Shown in pieces: positions 7,150-10,546 of a stretch of 10,546 bases of DNA. The DNA is taken from assembly GCA_946803715.1 (NCBI GenBank), contig CAMPET010000062.1, positions 90,540-101,085 on the forward strand, given 5' to 3'. This DNA comes from Beroe ovata. Lineage: Eukaryota > Ctenophora > Nuda > Beroida > Beroidae. Within the stretch, counting starts at the first letter, position 1, and each line of letters opens with the position of its first letter. Made by a program: the position numbers and the translations under genes. Below the pieces are notes generated by a model, which was given only the letters and a program-made list of their open reading frames with translations, had not been told where the DNA came from and did not search any database.

Positions 7150-8340
7150 GAAAGGGGAATATGAACATAAGTCCCTGATTGTCGGTTCTGTTTTTAGCAA
7201 GTATCTTATGTCACAAGCTCGGCAACGTGTATGAAGAAGATGGAAATAAGAAATCTTGAGAAGCAAAAAGAAACGCACTGCACGACTATTTTATATGAGA
7301 CATGAGATGCGAAGTGTGTGAAAACTGAGAAAACTAAATCGCAATACTTGTTCTCCACTCCAATAACTGCAATTACAGGAATGCAGGCCGGAAAGAGGAG
7401 TGGTGTAAACAATTTTAATTTATTCATTTTCATTAAAATAAAACACCGGGTTCAATATTATATTCACTATCACACGATAAATGCGCGAAAAACAGTGCCT
7501 TTCCCTTGTCGGAAGACTTCGGTAACAAAACGTGCAATGGTCTTTGCTAATTACAGTCATTTACACTTGAATTTTACATTGCACGGGTTATTAATAACTC
7601 GGTACCTATCGTAAACTGGAAATGCAGCATTTTACGGCCTTGTCCAATGTCCAATGTTATATCACTATTTCAACTATCCTTGCTATTTCAACTTGTCTCG
7701 TCCTTATTTCCAATATGCATACATCGGTTAAACCGGCGAATGATCAAATAAATAACTTGTGAGTGAAACCTTTCTCCGATCTTGTGTTTCTATTTTTGCT
7801 GCTACGAATCCGGAAACGAAAAAATCAAACGCCACACTTTCAAGTTATCGAAATTTGCAAATGGGTTTTCAAATACAAATGAAGATCGTTTAATAAATAC
7901 TGAAACCAAATTCCAGGCACATTGATAAGGATTTCCAGTTTAACACGAGGTAACAGTCAAATAACAGCAAATGTAGAATTTTATCAGGATGAATATCTAT
8001 TGAAATTTTGGACGTTTTTAACGTGTTTATATCAAAATCAATATTTCTATTAAGATCAACGAGCATCAGAAAATCTGTAGCAATTTTAACGGCACTGAAA
8101 TGGCGCTCTTGCGATAACCAGACTGCATATATCTACCGTTTTAAACACAACACATCAAAATCATATCACGGGATATAGAATAATAAGTTATCTATTTAAA
8201 TGCATGACTAAAACAGTCTAGAATTTACCATCATCTATTATGAAATCGCCTTTCCACATGGTTGACAAAGTTTTGACACTAATGACATATTGCATTTTCG
8301 CTGTTTCATAGTGGAGCACGGGGGAAGGATATTCTGATAA
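7150..8340. other. AT-rich block between orphan ORF and RAB28 3' end
   Basis: No gene is recognised. The 98-codon plus frame at 7318-7614 starts with GTG rather than ATG and shows no domain. The remainder from 7615 is strongly AT-rich with many stops in all frames, as expected for intergenic DNA or distal 3' UTR. Confidence 0.55.
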
Positions 8341-8346
8341 TTTAAT
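8341..8346 (-). terminator. Candidate poly(A) signal ATTAAA for RAB28
   Basis: It lies 285 nt past the stop codon. ATTAAA is the main variant of AATAAA, but such hexamers are common in AT-rich DNA. Confidence 0.3.
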
Positions 8347-8584
8347 CATTAATGAGTGCCTAACAGTCCCTAATTACCATGCAGTATCTACATAAAATGA
8401 TAGCCTCGACGGAGTGTCAGTATAATATGTGACATCAACAACACAGATACTACATCAATACAAAACTGTACAAAACAACGCTACACTTTGACTCCTATTT
8501 CGATTATAGTCACTGCTTGTCACAGCGAATTTAAACCTTGCTTTTCCCACACATACATATATCATTCACTAGATGATTCTGCGC

Positions 8585-8605
8585 ACACACACACGCTGTG
8601 TGTGT
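8585..8605 (-). repeat. CA/TG inverted microsatellite, hairpin in RAB28 3' UTR
   Basis: A CA run and a TG run meet head to head, giving a perfect 9-bp stem (8585-8593 with 8597-8605) and a 3-nt loop. In the RAB28 transcript it would fold 25 nt after the stop codon. Confidence 0.8.
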
Positions 8606-8630
8606 TTGTGTCTGTGAAACTGAACAAATG

Positions 8631-8807
8631 CTATTGAATAGAGCACAGAGCACTCCGCTGCTGGTTGCTTGCCGCAGATCGGGGAGGTTCTAAGTTGGAG
8701 TACTTCACGATCTCCGCTTTGACCACCGTCTGCTGACTTTCGACCTCCTGTTTTGTCAACTTGAAACCCAAGACTTGGGCTGCCACTTTCTTAAACATCA
8801 GTGAGAC
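8631..8807 (-). CDS. RAB28: RAB28 coding exon 5, C-terminus and CaaX box
   Basis: The acceptor is TTTTCCTAG at 8808-8816. The exon encodes helix 5 ([17 protein letters not shown]), a conserved [12 protein letters not shown] segment, a Pro/Ser/Gln-rich variable tail and terminal CSIQ, then TAG at 8633-8631. It reads as richer in G+C than the other exons. The CaaX cysteine is residue 220. Confidence 0.95.
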   Translation of the reverse strand, partial: VSLMFKKVAAQVLGFKLTKQEVESQQTVVKAEIVKYSNLEPPRSAASNQQRSALCSIQ

Positions 8808-10035
8808 CTAGGAAAAGTAGTGTGAAAAAACTTGTGATCCGACTTTAACTTTGAGTAGATGAAAGCCACAAAGAATAAAAAGTAGTTTTAAATTCCCACG
8901 ATTTTACATGCTTTATCGATCATTCGAATTGGCGATGAGAATGCTATGTACTATCATTGATTCAGTCATAATTCATAGCGTCATAATTCAAAGCATCATT
9001 TCAATCATTGCTCAAAATGATCGAATCAGGGATGCATATGCTATTGAAATGACACTATGATGCATTGAGGAATAGCAGTTCCAACAACAACATGAATATA
9101 ACAACAACATAATATGTACAATGTTTCCTCTACCTGGTCATCTGTCCTTGCTGATAGAAAATGAGATGACATGTTGTTGTCTGACGCGAATTTCTGGTGT
9201 TTGTCGTTCTTAACTGCTCTCAAGTGATCCAAATCGACTGCACAGTAAAAATGTGAAGCAGAAAATTCAAACAATATATTCCATCCAATACTATCGAGTT
9301 TAGAAGAAGTCATTTCAGAAACACAGTGGCTATATGGAGATTGGAGATTACTCACTTTTATTGCCCACCAAAGCTAAAGCTGGAGGCTTATCAACACAAG
9401 TTTTCTTAACAACAGCCAACCAATCCTCAAGGTTATCAAAACTCTGTAAGTTTGTGATGTCGTAAACTAACAGAACAGCCTGAGAAAAAAAGCAAATTAT
9501 CACCACAATAAACTATGTTTCTTCAGCTAGAAGTCATCGAATTGGTGAAAAAGTTGATATGAACACCGATGTCATCTTGACATTCTGCTTACATGAGCAC
9601 CGTAGATGTAGTTGTTCAACATGGAGCCACCTAGGGTCTGTCCTCCGATATCCCACACTTGGAGTGCCACATGTGTCTCCCCAGGTAGTTCAATACGCTT
9701 CAAGAAGAAATCCACGCCAAGGGTCTGCTTATATTCTCTGCCAAAACTGCTCTGTGCATATCTTGTAGCTATTGATGTCTGAAATGCAACCATAATCAGA
9801 TATTATTGCAATTGAATATGATGTGATCCCAGATTCATAACTTGCATATAATAAGGAACTGTACCAACTGCCTGCATAGGTGATCAAGTGATGTACACCA
9901 GTTTCATGTTGTGTGCCTGATATACAGAATATGGATAAAGTTCAAAGAACTTACTTTTCCAGATGCACCATCACCAACTATTACTATCTTGAGCTGCTTG
10001 TCTGTAACACCTTCATTGTCACTACAGTCGGACAT
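8631..10035 (-). CDS. RAB28: RAB28 small GTPase, complete, five coding exons
   Basis: Spliced as 10035-9955, 9778-9593, 9479-9356, 9237-9134, 8807-8631, giving 223 residues; human RAB28 is about 221 as I recall it. Seen: P-loop GDGASGKT (21-28), switch I QTLG with T46, the RAB28-type switch II WDIGGQT (69-75, catalytic Q74) in place of the usual WDTAGQE, NKID (129-132), SAR (159-161) and a C-terminal CSIQ CaaX box. Q at the last position favours farnesylation, as known for human RAB28 (CAVQ), rather than the usual Rab double geranylgeranylation. In animals RAB28 is linked to cilia, the BBSome and intraflagellar transport, and to cone-rod dystrophy in humans; the same role here is inferred. 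Oddities: GAH-AV at the exon 2/3 junction where human has GAQ-GV, an Arg in the G5 motif, and a loop about two residues shorter before ALVGNK. Nothing is broken. Intron phases are 0, 0, 1, 0. Confidence 0.96.
8808..9133 (-). other. RAB28 intron 4, with an internal 15-bp tandem repeat
   Basis: This is the longest of the four introns (326 bp). At 8966-8995 it holds two 15-bp units, TCATAATTCATAGCG and TCATAATTCAAAGCA, plus the start of a third. Its first 93 bases on the minus strand form an open extension of exon 4 ending in TAG. Confidence 0.85.
9134..9237 (-). CDS. RAB28: RAB28 coding exon 4 (residues 131-165)
   Basis: The acceptor TGTGCAG supplies TC, completing ATC (Ile131), followed by [17 protein letters not shown] (G5 base-recognition region) and TDDQ. 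The donor is GTAGAG, weaker than the other three donors. Reading through it keeps the frame open for 30 more codons to a TAG at 9043-9041, so intron retention could make a different C-terminus. Confidence 0.93.
9356..9479 (-). CDS. RAB28: RAB28 coding exon 3 (residues 90-130 plus one base)
   Basis: The acceptor TTTTTTCTCAG has a strong pyrimidine tract. The exon encodes [18 protein letters not shown] and ALALVGNK, which are the beta-4 strand, helix 3 and the first part of the G4 motif. It ends one base into the Ile131 codon (phase 1) at donor GTGAGT. The stretch KKTCVDKPP is about two residues shorter than my recollection of the human loop. Confidence 0.95.
9593..9778 (-). CDS. RAB28: RAB28 coding exon 2 (residues 28-89)
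   Basis: The acceptor is TTTCAG at 9779-9784, giving TSIATRYAQ directly after the P-loop lysine. The exon carries switch I ([14 protein letters not shown]) and switch II ([10 protein letters not shown]), both close to vertebrate RAB28. It ends in phase 0 after YIYGAH at donor GTAAGC. His89 sits where I recall Gln in human. Confidence 0.95.
9955..10035 (-). CDS. RAB28: RAB28 coding exon 1 (residues 1-27)
   Basis: It starts at ATG 10035-10033 in a good context (A at -3) and encodes an acidic N-terminus MSDCSDNEG, then the first beta strand [13 protein letters not shown]. It ends exactly after the P-loop Lys27, in phase 0, at a consensus donor GTAAGT. The start is fixed by the MSD opening shared with vertebrate RAB28 and by the lack of any in-frame upstream coding similarity. 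Confidence 0.95.
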
Positions 10036-10062
10036 TTTACATTCTCTGAAACTATTTCAGAC
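10036..10062 (-). other. Probable RAB28 5' UTR segment with AUG-UAA element
   Basis: On the minus strand TTTCTTTCATTAG precedes 10062, a plausible 3' splice site for an untranslated upstream exon joined 27 nt before the start codon. Within the segment ATGTAA lies at 10042-10037, a start codon followed at once by a stop, one base before the RAB28 ATG. If transcription instead starts just upstream without splicing, a nine-codon upstream ORF (ATG 10081-10079, TAG 10054-10052) would also be present. The sequence is certain; its being in the mature leader is inferred. Confidence 0.45.
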
Positions 10063-10099
10063 CTAATGAAAGAAATTTCATCAGCAGGACTCTCATTAC

Positions 10100-10115
10100 T
10101 GATTTGTACAAATCA
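10100..10115. repeat. 16-bp perfect palindrome upstream of RAB28
   Basis: TGATTTGTACAAATCA reads the same on both strands with no spacer. It lies 65 bp upstream of the RAB28 start codon. It could be a dimeric transcription-factor site or chance; I expect well under one perfect 16-bp palindrome by chance in a window this size. Confidence 0.6.
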
Positions 10116-10546
10116 CAAATGCTACCCATAATGTTTTGTATCAGAATATCAACTGATCAAAAACGTGAGGGCATCCTGACCAAGCAAATAAGAAGACAGA
10201 GTAAGAAATAACTGTGAACGTATAATGTATGTACTAGATTCTTGATATTGAATTGAATTGAATTGAATTGAATAATTTTGACATGAATCAACACTAATAT
10301 TCACTTAAGACTGATCCCTACAAGACTTCACTAGTTAGTACCCCAGTCTGGGCACCCAGAATAAAACATTTATATAACAACTTATTGCGTCAAACATACA
10401 TGCAAAAGTTAAAAATTATCATCAACAGTTGATTAACATAACAAAACCTATATACAGATAAAAATAAATAATTTGATAAGATAAAACTTAAAACACATGC
10501 AATGCGTGAGAAAATAAGCTTTAGTCAAAACGACTATTAAATGAAT
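10116..10546. other. RAB28 5' flank, no further exon seen
   Basis: This AT-rich flank contains the pentanucleotide repeat, the nested hairpins CCCAG-T-CTGGG and TCTGGG-CA-CCCAGA (10342-10360) and a small ATCAAC-A-GTTGAT palindrome (10421-10433). I see no clear TATA or GC-box promoter for RAB28 here. If the acceptor at 10063-10064 is used, the first exon may lie beyond the window. Confidence 0.5.
10247..10273. repeat. Pentanucleotide microsatellite (ATTGA)5
   Basis: Five perfect ATTGA units followed by AT lie in the 5' flank of RAB28, about 210 bp upstream of its ATG. It is a simple repeat likely to vary in length. Confidence 0.9.

Larger units (their letters stand above)
8341..8630 (-). other. 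Candidate RAB28 3' UTR
   Basis: This runs from the stop codon to the nearest plausible poly(A) signal on the minus strand, ATTAAA at 8346-8341, a common variant. No AATAAA is visible on that strand closer to the stop. The UTR opens with a CA/TG hairpin. The 3' end is inferred. Confidence 0.35.

Noticed and set aside
9041-9355. A single 104-residue minus-strand protein
   Set aside because: Its middle is RAB28 exon 4 (9237-9134); the rest is intron 3 and intron 4 sequence read through, with clear GT-AG borders.
9559-10131. Plus-strand frames at 9559-9768 and 9913-10131
   Set aside because: They are antisense shadows of RAB28 exons 2 and 1.

Overview
This is animal nuclear DNA, not bacterial. 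The only gene I can prove is a five-coding-exon RAB28 on the minus strand (10035 down to 8631). RAB28 is a Rab-like small GTPase of ciliated eukaryotes. All four introns are GT-AG and short (176, 113, 118 and 326 bp). The rest is AT-rich non-coding DNA with TG/CA microsatellites and isolated CpG-rich patches, plus two ambiguous bases (2897, 3571). This suits a draft assembly of an invertebrate, perhaps a marine lophotrochozoan or basal deuterostome. I cannot name the species.

Right end, 8.3-10.5 kb: RAB28. Joining 10035-9955, 9778-9593, 9479-9356, 9237-9134 and 8807-8631 gives 223 residues ending in a CaaX box, CSIQ. All five G motifs are present. The 5' flank holds a likely untranslated-exon acceptor, an AUG-UAA start-stop element one base before the start codon, a 16-bp perfect palindrome and a pentanucleotide repeat. 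The 3' UTR starts with a CA/TG hairpin.

Left and middle, 1-8.3 kb: no convincing gene. It holds an 18-bp minisatellite (283-360), a 1-kb zone of TG tracts (2716-3741), several short tandem duplications and inverted repeats, and three promoter-like clusters (2430-2506, 3754-3780, 4195-4245). Seven CACGTG E-boxes lie between 1076 and 5189 and none in the right half. This pattern looks like cis-regulatory DNA of a neighbouring or unrecognised transcript, but no conserved exon supports that. The longest non-RAB28 reading frame is 6730-7149 (139 codons), which I do not recognise.

I found no CRISPR array, operon, phage or bacterial defence system, and no recognisable transposase or reverse transcriptase. 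The points most worth a second look are the RAB28 start-stop element and the E-box/promoter-like clusters.
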